Under the pieces are notes generated by a model. That model ran no database searches. It saw nothing but the letters and a program-made list of their open reading frames with translations, and had not been told where the DNA came from. A stretch of 64,000 bases of DNA from the NCBI RefSeq assembly GCF_964199755.1, contig NC_133906.1, positions 21,885,419 through 21,949,418 of the forward strand, read 5' to 3'. Of this stretch, positions 9,800 through 34,329 are shown in pieces. A program made the translations under genes and the position numbers. The number at the start of each line of letters is the position of its first letter. Position 1 is the stretch's first letter. This stretch comes from Larus michahellis (taxonomy: Eukaryota > Chordata > Aves > Charadriiformes > Laridae).

Positions 9800-10860
9800 C
9801 CTGGGGTGCCCCAAGCCGCCACCGCTGCCCGGCTAAGGCCAGCTCGGTGCGGGCAGAGCTCGCCGGCCCCGGCTGCAACAGGCTCCCCGCGGGCACCGGG
9901 GGTATCCCCGGGGTGGGGGGGGGCGCCCCGTGCGGTGCCGTGGGTCGGGCACCGGGGTAACGGCCGGGGGGACACCGGGAACGGGGGCAGGGCGGGCTGG
10001 CGACGCCTGGGGACCGGGGGCGTTTGCAGCCGGCGCGTGCGGGGGGAGCGGGGCGGCCGGGGCCGGGGCCGAGCGGGCTGGGGGAGGCGCGGGGCCGGGC
10101 CAGGAGACACCCACGCCGGGCGGGGAGCGGACTTGACGCCCGGCTGGGAGCAGCCGGCGAGCCGGGCCCCGCCGGTACCCCCGGGGCCGCCCCGCTGCCC
10201 CCCGGCCGCGGCCTGGGCCCCGCTGCCCCCGTCGCATCCCCGCCCGGTGCCTCCGGCGGGAGGGGGACACCCCGGCGGGGACCTCCCCGCTCCCGCCGCC
10301 GGGCGCGGCAGCCCCCTCCTTCTCCTCTTCCTCTTCCTCCTCCTCCTCCTCCTCCTCCTCCTCCTCCTCCTCCCCCAGGGCGCGCGCCCGCCGGGGACGG
10401 ACCGGGGGCGCGCGCCCCCGGTACGCGCCGCGCGCCTCCGCCCCGGCCCCCGGTTGCCGTTGCCGGTAGCGGCGGCCCCGCGCGCCCCCGCCCCGGCCCC
10501 GCTGCCCCCGCGCCGCGCAACAGGCGGAGGCGCCGCGCCCGCTCCCTCCGCGGCTCCCGTTACCGGCGGCGGCGGCGCACGTGGCTCAGGCGGCGGGCGG
10601 CGGCGGCTCCATAGGGCGGCGGCGGTGAGGGGCGCGGGGGGGGCAGGTAGGAGGGAAGGGGGTCCCGGTGCGCGCCCCGGTGCGCGGCGCCGCCGCCGCC
10701 TCCCGGCGCTGCCTTTGTCTCCGGTGAGCGCTCCCGCGCCGCCGCCGCGCGCCGCCCCGCCCGGGCTCCCGCCCCGCCGCTCCGCCCCGCCCTCGGCTCG
10801 GGGAGGGACCCGGCGGGCCCCCCGCACCCCCGCCCCGGGACCCGCCGCTGAGCGGGGACT
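9800..10860. promoter_or_regulatory. large CpG island upstream of PRR7
   Basis: About 1 kb of very high G+C with dense CpG, Sp1-type GGGCGG boxes and a TCC tract. It lies about 1.5 kb upstream of the PRR7 coding start and probably contains one of its promoters. Long open frames on both strands here come from base composition. Which strand is transcribed cannot be seen. Confidence 0.7.
10318..10375 (+). repeat. TCC trinucleotide tract in the CpG island
   Basis: A (CTC/TTC)n then (CTC)n pyrimidine tract of about 58 bases, a homopurine/homopyrimidine run able to form unusual structure. Confidence 0.85.
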
Positions 10861-11982
10861 ACCGGAGGGGGAACGGGCACTGCCACGGGAATCCCCCCCC
10901 CGCCACACACACACACACCGGGGAACGGGCGCCGGATGCCGGTGGCGTGAGGGCTGTGGCATCCCCGGGGGTGGCCGCGGGAGCCCCGCGGGGTGGGGGC
11001 CGGGGATCCCCGGGTGACGGCCCCACGGTCCGGGTGGGGTGGCGGCCCCGCGATGCCCCGTGGGGCGATGCCACGGGCTCCCCCATCCGGTGGCCGTGCG
11101 CTTGCCCTGGTGGTGGCCGTGGGGTGCAGGGGGCGCCGGTCACCCCCTCCCCCGGTGCCAGCCGCAGCCTCCTCAGGGGGTGACAACCAGCGCAGAGACG
11201 GTGGCGGGGGCGGGGGGCAGCTCAGCCGCTAACGAGACCTTAATGGCCCCCGCCGGGACGGTGCAGCGGGACACGTGGCTGTGCCGGGCCGGGGTGCCAG
11301 GCTGGCCCCGAGGACAGCCGGGGTCAGAGGTGGCACTGGGTGACACACAGGGCTGCTCTGGGGACACCCCGCACCCTGGGGGGCTGCTTTGCCCCAGAGC
11401 AGACCCCTCGCCCTCCTGATCTGAGCCCTTGTCCCCCTGCTCTAGGGCTCTTTGCTGTTGGGGGGCATGTCACCAGCTGTTCTCGGTGGTCACAGCCCCC
11501 AGGGGAGCCTCCCCCCCCCCCCCCCAGGCTCCATGGGACTGCACCCACCCCGGGGGCGAGAGCCCCCACTCTCCCTTCGCTGCACCCGATGCCATGGGGC
11601 TGTGCCAGGAGCGGCAGGACCGTGGCTACAGGGCAGAGCCGTGCCAGCCCCGGGGCCACCAGGGCCAGAGGCCGGGCGGGCGGGGGGGTGCGGGTGCCCG
11701 GCGGGGGTGCCCCACGCAGGCCGTGACCCCGCCGCCGCTTCCTCCCCGTGGGCAGGGCGGCGGGCGCACACCCGGCGCCTTGTTCTGCCGGGGCCCGGCC
11801 GGAAGGACTTCCTCCATCCCGGCCAGGGGACGACGACCCGCGGAAGCCGGGCATCGGCAGCCCGCTCCCGCCACGGCCGAACCGAGCGGCTGCGGCCGCC
11901 GGCCAGACCCCGCCACCTCGCTCGGAGCGGGGCCGTGGTGGCTGCGTCTCCCCCGGCCCCCTCGGCTCCAGCCCCGACTCAC

Positions 11983-12105
11983 CTTGCTGGAACTCTTCTC
12001 CTGCGACCGGACCTCACAGCGCGGCCGCGGCAGCCCGGCAGCGCCGGCTGGGCGGTTGTGGGGGGGCCCGAGCGGCACCCACGGCGGGCAGGGGGCTGCG
12101 GCCAT
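11983..12105 (-). other. putative first exon ending at a strong splice donor (PRR7 5' exon?)
   Basis: On the minus strand the sequence ends in TTCCAGCAAG followed by GTGAGT, a near-perfect donor in a CpG island. An ATG at 12105 opens a frame of exactly 41 codons to the donor (beginning MAAAPCPPWVPLGPP). It is unclear whether this is a noncoding PRR7 exon, a short uORF, or a separate coding exon. The true 5' end is unknown. Confidence 0.4.
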
Positions 12106-12314
12106 GCAGGGGGGCTTGGGTGCTCCCTCGGGGCATGGGTAAGGCGGAGGCGGGGGGCACGGCGGGGCCCGCGGGCATCCTCAGGCCGGGGGAGCCAAGC
12201 CTCCGGCCCCGCCAGCGCCGGGGGCCGGGAGCTGCCTTCCCCTTCCCCACGGCGGCGGGGGGAGGCAGGCGGGGGAGCGCTCCCCGAGCCACATGGTGGG
12301 CTGGAGGAGGAGCC

Positions 12315-12328
12315 GTTGCCCAGGCAAC
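12315..12328. promoter_or_regulatory. RFX X-box palindrome
   Basis: GTTGCC-CA-GGCAAC is a perfect inverted repeat with a two-base spacer, matching the RFX-family X-box consensus. It sits about 210 bases upstream of the putative minus-strand first exon. Confidence 0.65.
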
Positions 12329-12330
12329 AG

Positions 12331-13620
12331 CTGAGAGCATCCTTCACCCCTGAAAATTGTGTGCCGGCGCTGCCGCCACAGCCCCACGGCTCAGGGCAGT
12401 GCCCAGGACCCCCCCGCCAGCGCCCCAGCACCCACCCAGAGCTCGCCCAGGGTCTGTCGTGTCCATAGGGCCCAGCCCCGCCAGTTCCAGCTGTGGCTGT
12501 ACGTCAGCACCCCCCCACACACGCTGCTCTCCCCCAGCAAGGACAGGGATGGGGACAAGGCATCCCCCAAACGGCGGGGCTGGGACAGCCCTGGGCAGGG
12601 GGGAGCTGGGGACAGGCAGAGCCCCTTCCATGCCCTGCTCACAGCTCAGCCAGGGGCTGCCCAAACCCGGCCGTGCCTGCCGTGTGACAGGCATCACTAA
12701 CATGTTGGTGACCCCAGGACCTTGGTGCCAGGGTGCCACAGCCCAGGCGGTGCCGTCGGGGTGGCACAAGCATCCCTGGCCCGTGCAGTGGGAGCAGCAG
12801 TCCCCAGGCAGTCCCCATCCCCCCGCCCTGCCTTCTTTCCTTCCATGGCTGCAGAAAATTCCTGGATTTTACCCCAAGATGCCCCCTCAGAGTGTGAGAA
12901 CTCCTCCTCGGCCCGCTCCCATAGCAACTGTTCCCTAGCTACCCAGCCGCACTTGCTATTCTCATCCCTGTGCAGCTGTGTGCGGCCCCCCCGCGCTGCG
13001 CACAGGGCTGCCAAGGCTGCCGCCAGCCCTGCCGCCGGCCCCCGGCCCCAAACCCACCTTGCGTCCACCCTGACCAGGCTGCCCCCCTTTGCATGCTCTC
13101 CCATGGCGAGTGTCATGACCCTAACCCAGCTCGCGCCACGTCCCCCTCTTTGAGGGGCTGGCCCTTGGCCTGAGGAAGCAGTGCTCCATGCTGGCATGAG
13201 GTCACCCCCCCGAATCAGCAACGCACAGCACCCGGAGGGGAGCAGGACTCTGCCCCCGGACCCACAGCACACCCACAGCAACCTCGGGGGGGCTGTGCTA
13301 AGGGCAGACAGGGGAGGGACATGACCCAAAGGGGACCCCAGCAGACATGAGCACCCCAATGCCACACGCTCTTGTACCTGTCATGCCCCTGCACCGCCCC
13401 AAACCACCCAGCAGAAGCCACCAAGGGCCACCCGTGGTCCCCAGGGCTCAGCAGCAGCCCTTGCCCTGGAGGGCAGCCCCAGCCCCTCCCTGAGGAGGGG
13501 AGCACCCAGCAGAGCCCAAGGCAGCCCAGGACCTGCTCCTCTCCTCCTTACAGCCACCAACCCCGTATGGCCCGGAGTGGGCCCCCCCCTTGACACGACA
13601 GCAACACAAGGCACGGCAAA
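12331..13620. other. intergenic, PRR7 to GRK6
   Basis: No exon, RNA gene or clear repeat was recognised between the second CpG island and the GRK6 3' end. Confidence 0.5.
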
Positions 13621-15079
13621 TCTTACACTTAACAAAAGGTTAAAAATTTAAATACTCTCCAACTTTAGTGCAAGGCAAGCACATGATACCACAGGTCCAA
13701 GTAGGTGCTCAGCCCCCCTGGGGGGCCTGGCTCAGAACGAGCACGAGGCAGCAGCACGCACATGTGCACACATGCGTGTGCATACACACACACACACACA
13801 CAGAGAAGAGACGAGTTATTGCTCGGGACACAGCTGGGACAAGTGTGCACAAGAGGGGAAGAGGACAAGCAGAAGGGAGAGGCGGGCTGAGCCCCACGCT
13901 GCTCCCCAGGGACACGCAGGGCCCTCGCCGGGGGCACAGGAGCTGTGCTGGCTCCCCGGGACCCCTGGGGACACACACTAAGCCGGTATGGTGAGCAAGC
14001 TGGTCCCCTCCCCACTCACTATTGGGTCACAGCATGACCCCAAGAAGGGACATTCCCTTTGCCACGGCTTTGCTCCCTGAGAGCAGGGTCCCTTTGTGTC
14101 CCAGGGACCGCGGCACCTCCAGAACATGCAGGTGGCTGGTCTGGAGCTGGTGGAACTGCGCTGGAGCCGTCCTGCGCCACGCCAGGGATCAGAGCGACCC
14201 TTTGGACGCAGCAGCAGGTACCTTCTGAGCCGTGTCCCACTGTGCCACAGGCAGCCTGCCGGCGGTCTGGAGAGGGGGGCCGGGATCAGGTCCCCGGAGC
14301 TGGCAGCATGTGCGAGACAAGGCAGGAGGAAGCAGGCTCCGGCAGACAGGGAAGCGAGATGAGGCAGTGACGCTCTGCTGCCAGGATGCAACGGTAGACG
14401 CTTTGGCACAGCGCTTTCCTGTGCCTGGGGGCTGAGCAATGGACTCCGCTGGAGCCAGGGACGCCTCAGCACAGCCAGAAAGGTCCAGGAAAGATGCTTT
14501 AGACACCTCAAGGCACGGAAGGCCTCTGCCCAGGACTCCCTGGTACAAAGCTGGGACTGTCGCTCCCCCCATAGGAGGACATTTGTGCCTGCGACAGGGT
14601 GGGGGCAGTGCAGGCCCCCACCTATAGATTAAAAAAACGACATGTGATATGTACAGACTGACATATATAAATATACACCAAACCTGCAGTGCCGCTTCGG
14701 CACCATGGAATGTGTCAGCAGAGCTGCTCCAGCCTGGCCTCGGCCCACGCTGGCACAATCCCTCCCTCCCACCCTGGGCCCGGGAGGGGAGCGGCAGCCG
14801 GCGGGCGGCAGCAGCACAAGCCCAAGCGGCAGATTCAGAAGCGTTCAGGTCTGTCTCGGCAATGAGGGCTTGTCCCCTGGCCAGAGGCACCCTGGCCCGA
14901 GCTGCCTGCTGCTGCCAGCCCTGGAGCCATCCTCACGGTCTTCAAATACAGACGTGTAAAGCTGTAAACAAATCCACCTTGCGGGACCGCTGCTACCTTG
15001 TCCTTCAGGCTGGGCTGTTGTTCTGCTGGGCACCCAGAGAGGCAAGGGGGTCCCAGGGGGCTGGAGAACGAGCTGTGCC
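13620..15079 (-). other. GRK6: GRK6 3' untranslated region (end uncertain)
   Basis: About 1.4 kb downstream of the GRK6 stop has no coding potential. No AATAAA was found on the minus strand; an A/T-rich stretch near 13625-13665 (TATTTAAA-type) is the most likely 3' end, using a non-canonical signal. Confidence 0.5.
13784..13802 (+). repeat. AC dinucleotide microsatellite
   Basis: About nine AC units preceded by diverged GTG/CAT repeats, within the likely GRK6 3' UTR. Confidence 0.9.
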
Positions 15080-29201
<14,122 letters not shown>

Positions 29202-29270
29202 AGGCCCAGGCGGCGGCGCCGCCGCCTCCCGCCCGGCTCCGCGCCGCTCCCCGCCGCCTGGCCCGCGCCC

Positions 29271-29317
29271 CGCCGCCGCCGCCGCCTTCCCCCCGCCGCC
29301 GCCGCCGCCGCCGCCGC
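29271..29317 (-). repeat. GRK6: CGG trinucleotide repeat just upstream of the GRK6 start codon
   Basis: On the GRK6 sense strand two CGG/GGC blocks (about seven to eight units at 29295-29317 and five at 29272-29286) are separated by a short purine stretch. They lie 70-116 bases 5' of the ATG, so probably in the 5' UTR or core promoter. Confidence 0.8.
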
Positions 29318-29379
29318 GCCCCGCCCACCCGCGCCCAGCCCGCCAATGCCTGCCCACGCTCCTCCCGCGCCGAGCTCCC

Positions 29380-29661
29380 ATTGGCCCAGCCCCCTCAGGA
29401 AGCCTCGCCTCCTCCACCGCGCCGCTGCTCTCCCGTTGGCCCCGCGGCGGGCGGGGGTGTGGGAGGGCGGGGGCGGGGCGAGAGAAGCGCGCGTCATTCG
29501 GCGGCCATTGGCGAAACCCAGCCGGGAAGAGGGAGCGGGTGCTGATTGGAGGGCGAGGTGTCACTCAGAGAGGGCAGTCGCCGCTTGGGGAACGGATTGG
29601 GCGAAGCCTCAAAGGCGCCCGCCGCAGAGAGAGAGACCCTCCTTCTGCGGCATTTGATTGG
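29380..29661 (-). promoter_or_regulatory. GRK6: array of five CCAAT boxes upstream of GRK6
   Basis: ATTGG occurs on the plus strand (CCAAT in GRK6 orientation) at 29380, 29507, 29545, 29596 and 29657, all in the same direction. One CCAAT in the other orientation is at 29343. Contexts such as TGATTGG and GGATTGGGCG are good NF-Y matches. Confidence 0.6.
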
Positions 29662-29669
29662 GCGCAGAG

Positions 29670-32600
29670 CTGCCACTCCGGTGCTGACTGGGTTGTGATA
29701 GGTGCGTTTGGTAGGGGGCGGGGACAAGCGGCTGTTCGTAAGGGGGCGCCGGTGGTGGGGCTCCCCGGAGAGTGCGGGTTTCTGCGGCCTGGCTGGTGGC
29801 GTTGCGGGGGGCCTGTGGCCTGTCTAGGCTGCCCTGTGCTCCACTTAACAGCGGTTACATTGTTAGGGCAGCCTCCCCCCTCTGCAGGCCGGGCCTGTGT
29901 TTGTGCTGGCCTCAATGAAGCCGCCTGTGCACCCGCGTGTCCGGCGTTGGTCAGTCCCTGTGCCGCGGGGTGGGTAGCGCAAGCGCTGGTGCCGTGTCCG
30001 GCATCGCTGCGGTGGAGGTTCGGGGTTTCCTCATCGCGCCTTGGCCTCATCCCTTGGCGTGGCGGGGGTGTGGTGCTGCCAGCCCTATCGCGCTGGGGCT
30101 GACTCCGGTGACTGCTGGTGTGCCACTCTGGTATTGAAGCTCTTGCTGCTCCTACGGGCTTCTTCCCTCCATTGATTTGCTCTAAAAGCCCTTTGTTTAC
30201 TGGTACTTCAATTAGCAGCAGCTTTACCCTGTCTGAAGACAAGCTGTGCTGTGGGAACCTCTCCCTCCCTGCTCCCCAGCTAATTAGTCATTGATTTCTC
30301 TGCAGGCCTTTGTCCTCCTCAAGCACCCCTTGATGGTCTGTCAGCCCTGCAGATGACCTGCCCAGGTCCCTGCTTCTCCTGGGTGTAAAACCGCTCCTTA
30401 ACCCTCTTACCCATCAGCAAGTTGTGCCTGCCCGGCTTTCTGCTCCTTCTGGCTTTTGGGTGTCACCTCTGCCTTCCAATGGCTCCCACCTCCGGGAGCC
30501 CGTGGGTGATGCCTCCTGCCTTGTGTGCGGTGGCAATGGGGCTGGCCTGCCCTGGGTGCGAGGCTGGTGGTGGCTGGAGCATGGAGGAGCACATGGTGAT
30601 GGGCAGGTCCCTCCGCTGGCCTCTGTCAATGGCAACCTGGTGGTGGGGAGCGACCGGGCCCCCGAGCACCGCTCGGCTGGGCTATGCTGGTGAGCAGGAG
30701 GGAGGGGGTTCATGTCCTCAGGCTGCAGAGAGGCTGATAATAACACAAATTATTCCAAGCACTCATTGCCGGTGCAGTCGGTACTGACTGTGGTCTGATG
30801 TGCCCTTCAGCATCCACTGGAGATCAGGTCTTGCATCTTCTGGTTACAAACCCGCAGCGGTAATGAGGAGGAGGATGCTTTGCCCTGCCATGCCTTGGAG
30901 GTGATCTCCCGTGTCGCTCTGCCATGAGGGATGAGCTCACGCTGTGAGCTTTCTTCTTTTAGAGCTGCTTTCCTTTTAAAGGTGGCACATACTTATTTTG
31001 AGCTTCAAACGCGATGACTTTGTTTCCATGCATTTGCACGCTTAACCCTTAGGTTGCTACTTCCAGTTTCCTCCCAGCTGGCATTTTGCAGCACTGTTCC
31101 CACCGCCAGCAAGTCATCAGCCATGGGGTGTCCCGAGGGGTCCTGGTGTCCCCAGCAGAGCCATGGCAGCCCAGGTGGTGGAACTGTGACTCTGCTTTTT
31201 AGCTCTGTGGAGGGGACATGGCTGGAGAGGGGGAGAGGGCTCCAAACCCAGGCCTATCAGGGGAGTAATTTAAAATAACCTTGAGAAATTGAAGAAACAG
31301 CCTGAAAACGCAGGATGCAATTCCAGGTGGGCGAGCATAAGTGCTGCAGTTGGGCAGGAGTAATCAGCGCTTCCAGGGGAGCCGCTTTGCCGGCAGTACT
31401 GCGGTCACGGTGGCTCGTGAACGGGGCAGGAATAAGGGTCACACTGTGGGGGATAAAACAAACTTTGTGCAAACTTGGAGTGGCGATGGCTGCTGTGGAG
31501 ATACGGAGCGACCTGCTCGACCTGTCTGCCATGGACAGAGCGATGTGCTGCGTGGTGATGCAGTGGGAGATGTCGGTGGCGGGACTCTCCCCGGAGCGCC
31601 CCAGCACCTGGTGGTGTCTGGGGTGAAGGGGGGAACCAGGTGCTCCCAGACCTCATCCACCCCTCGGGATTTGATGTTTCAGACATCATCTTGAAGTTCC
31701 CTTTGGTGACTCAGATGTTGCCCTGGTGCAACAGGGCACCTTGCCCAAGCTGGGGGGTCCCTGTGTGCCCCCACTTTGGCTGGTCCCCGGCCTCTCCTGT
31801 CCTGCCGCATCCTGCAGCCATGCACGCATGCCCCAGGAGGAGAGATGGTGCCTGGTCCCCTGGTCAGCCCCTGCGGTGCCGGGCAAGGGTGAGGACACGG
31901 TGTGTGATCCAGGGCGCTGTGGGGCTGCCCCAGGGGCTGGTGCCCCTTGTCGAGAGCTCCTCGCCCCCGGCCGAGTCCCCATCAGCCGCCCTCATCTCCC
32001 TGGGTATTTTTAGAAGCAAAGTGCTGTTTAATTGTGAAAAGGCGAGAGGCGGCCGCGGGAGGGGAAGCCAGGCGGCAGCGATAGGGCAGCTCCTTCCGCA
32101 GATTGTGCCAGCATGGCCCCAACTGCTGGGGCTGGCCACCTCCGGGGGCTCAGCGCTGGGCCCCCGTCCCATCCCAGTCCCTGCTGGCAGCCTCTGCCAG
32201 TCCCAGAGCTCATGCCATGACCCTCTGCGCACAGGGCCAGTGGGGCACAGTGGATGGCCCGGGGGTCCTCACCGCTGCAAGTACCCCCGTCCCTTTCACT
32301 CCCCCAGACACCACGGCTGAGTTGTGCCCACCCCGGCGGGGACTGGGGGGGTTGGGGGGAGCCAGCGTTCCTTGGGCTCCAGCTCCCAGGCGCCAGTGGC
32401 TGTTTTTAGCCGAGTGAAAGTCCGATGTTTTGAGATTTTCTATTTTGAGCCTCAAAGCTGGAGAAGTGGAGCGGCCCCTGACCCCCGGGTGCCTGTGTGG
32501 AGCGGGGCTGGGAGCCGGGCAGGGCGGGCGTGGGGCGGCTGCTGCCCCCAGGGCGATGTGGCTGCCCCCCAGGTCTTCGCCCCACAGTTGCCCCCATGGC

Positions 32601-33150
32601 CCCTCGCACCTCGGGCTGCTCTTCCCACGCAGCCCCATCTCCCATGCTCTCCCAAGGGAGGACGGCCTTTCTGCCACCGGGATGTCATTCCTCCTTTTCC
32701 GCCTGTAGCAAGATCCCGGTGAAGCCCCTGAGCAGGATGTGTCCCACCTCATCCCCGCACCCCTCGTACCCCACCGTGGAGTACATATGTGCCCCCATGG
32801 AGCCCCCGTGACACGGCATGGCTACATGCTGTTGACATGCAGGGGACAACCCTGGCAGAGAGGCACAGGGCTCAGGCTGGGCTGCTGTGGGGGCATGGCC
32901 AGCTCAGCCTGGTGACAATGATGCTGCCACATGGGGGATTTTGTGTCCCCCCCAGCACCCATGGGGTCCGTCCCCTGCGCAAGAGGATGCTGTGTTTCAC
33001 CTGGCAGCAGGGAGGACTGGTGCTCTCCAGAGCTACCACAGCTCGTTGTCACCACCAGCGGGTCACCCATGCTGCAGGCTGGGGTGACAATGGGTGCTGG
33101 AGATGGGTGCTGCTTGCTGGGCTCCCAGGAGGCAGACGCCAGCCCTGGGC
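29670..33150. other. intergenic, GRK6 to ADRA2D
   Basis: About 3.4 kb with no recognisable exon. In mammals F12 lies next to GRK6 on this side; no serine-protease, kringle or profilin-like exon was found. Two A/T-rich islets stand out, at about 32005-32045 and 32400-32455, each holding a CTAAAAAT/CTAAAAAC MEF2-like core. Confidence 0.5.
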
Positions 33151-33167
33151 ACAGAATTTGGCCTCAT

Positions 33168-33173
33168 TTTATT
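33168..33173 (-). terminator. polyadenylation signal of the alpha-2 adrenergic receptor gene
   Basis: Plus-strand TTTATT reads AATAAA on the minus strand, about 130 bases after the receptor stop codon, giving a very short 3' UTR. Confidence 0.75.
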
Positions 33174-33300
33174 CAACCCCGCGTTTCCAAAAGTACCTCG
33201 AGGTGCACACCGGCACTGCTGTCCGGGGTCCGTGGTGGGTCTGGGCGCTGCCAGCGGCAAGCGGGGCTGGAGGCTGCGTCCCCGGTGTCCCAGCAGGACC

Positions 33301-34329
33301 CTATGTGCGGTGCTGGCAGGGGATGGCCAGGAGCCGTCGGAAGGCGGCGCGGAAGTCCCGGTTGAAGAGGGTGTAGATGAGGGGGTTGAGGCTGCTGTTG
33401 CAGTAGCCGATCCAGAAGAAGAAGCTGAAGAGGGGCTTGGAGACGCGGCAGCCCTCCCCACAGACAGCCCCCAGGCTGTAGGTGAAGAAGAAGGGGAACC
33501 AGCACAGCACGAAGGCCCCCATCACCACGGCCAGCACGACGGTGAAGCGCCGCTCCCGTGCCCGCACCAGCCGCCGGCGGCACAGCAACATGCTCTGGTT
33601 CTGGCTCCGGCGCCGCCAGCCCGGCATCCCGACCTCCGGCCCCTTCTTGCCGGTGCCGGCGGGGCACGGGGCGCGGGCGGCGAGGAGGGCTGCTGTCCGC
33701 CGGGCGGTGAGGTGGTAGATGCGGCAGTAGACGGCAACCATGACGAGGCAGGGGGCGAAGAAGGAGGCGGCGCAGGAGGCCAGCACGTACCACGTCTCCT
33801 GGCTCAGCTGGCATTCCCGGCTGCCCGGACGGGCCCGCAGGAGCGGTGGCAGTGCCACCAGGGCCGCCCCCGCCCAGACCGCCCCAATCATCCCCTTCAC
33901 CCGCCCGGGGCTGCGGCGCAGGTTGAACCGGGCTGCCCGGGTGACAGCCCAGTAGCGGTCGAGGCTGATGGCGCAGAGATGCCCGATGGAGGCGGTGCAG
34001 AGCAGCACGTCCAGCGCCAGGTACAGGCTGCACCACACGCCACCGAAATACCAGTAGCCCATCACCTCGTTGGCCAGCGAGAAGGGCAGGACGAGGATGG
34101 CCACCAGGATGTCCGCCGAGGCCAAGGACACCAGGAAGAGGTTCTGTGGAGCCCGCAGGGCCCGGCTGGTGGAGATGGCCACCACCACCAGCGCGTTGCC
34201 CACCAGTGTGGCCAGCAGGACGGCCAGGGCGGCCAGCAGGATGAGCCCGGTGGCTGCGGGCGAGTGTGGGGCGCTGCCGGTGCCGCTGCCATTACCGGAG
34301 GTGTTGGGGAGGGCAAGGGCTGGCTCCAT
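33301..34329 (-). CDS. ADRA2D: alpha-2 adrenergic receptor, ADRA2D type (intronless)
   Basis: A Gi-coupled adrenaline/noradrenaline receptor of 342 residues in one exon, as for all alpha-2 receptors. I chose the ATG at 34329 because it gives a short N-tail with two N-glycosylation sites (N9, N13) before TM1. Seen landmarks: N45 (1.50), D73 (2.50), the amine-binding D107 (3.32) in [23 protein letters not shown] 124-126, the disulfide pair C100/C173, the TM5 catechol contacts S185, C186 and S189 in [25 protein letters not shown] in TM6, NPLIY in TM7, and tail C338 for palmitoylation. The third cytoplasmic loop is only about 55 residues, much shorter than in ADRA2A-C. Assignment to 2D rests on position beside GRK6, SLC34A1 and RGS14 and on its difference from remembered A/B/C sequences; a tree would settle it. 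Confidence 0.88.
   Translation of the reverse strand: MEPALALPNTSGNGSGTGSAPHSPAATGLILLAALAVLLATLVGNALVVVAISTSRALRAPQNLFLVSLASADILVAILVLPFSLANEVMGYWYFGGVWCSLYLALDVLLCTASIGHLCAISLDRYWAVTRAARFNLRRSPGRVKGMIGAVWAGAALVALPPLLRARPGSRECQLSQETWYVLASCAASFFAPCLVMVAVYCRIYHLTARRTAALLAARAPCPAGTGKKGPEVGMPGWRRRSQNQSMLLCRRRLVRARERRFTVVLAVVMGAFVLCWFPFFFTYSLGAVCGEGCRVSKPLFSFFFWIGYCNSSLNPLIYTLFNRDFRAAFRRLLAIPCQHRT

Larger units (their letters stand above)
11640..12330. promoter_or_regulatory. second CpG island, probable PRR7 distal promoter
   Basis: High CpG density over about 700 bases. On the minus strand it contains an excellent donor (CAAG/GTGAGT at 11983/11982) and, at 12315-12328, a palindromic RFX site. 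With the acceptor just before the PRR7 ATG this fits a distal 5' exon of PRR7. Confidence 0.55.

Noticed and set aside
9340-11017. Long open frames on both strands (540 and 521 codons) in the CpG island
   Set aside because: Mirror-image frames in very GC-rich sequence with tetranucleotide and TCC repeats; no family features.
13620-14680. A separate gene in the GRK6 downstream region
   Set aside because: Open frames are short, without domains, and the region is best explained as GRK6 3' UTR with microsatellites.
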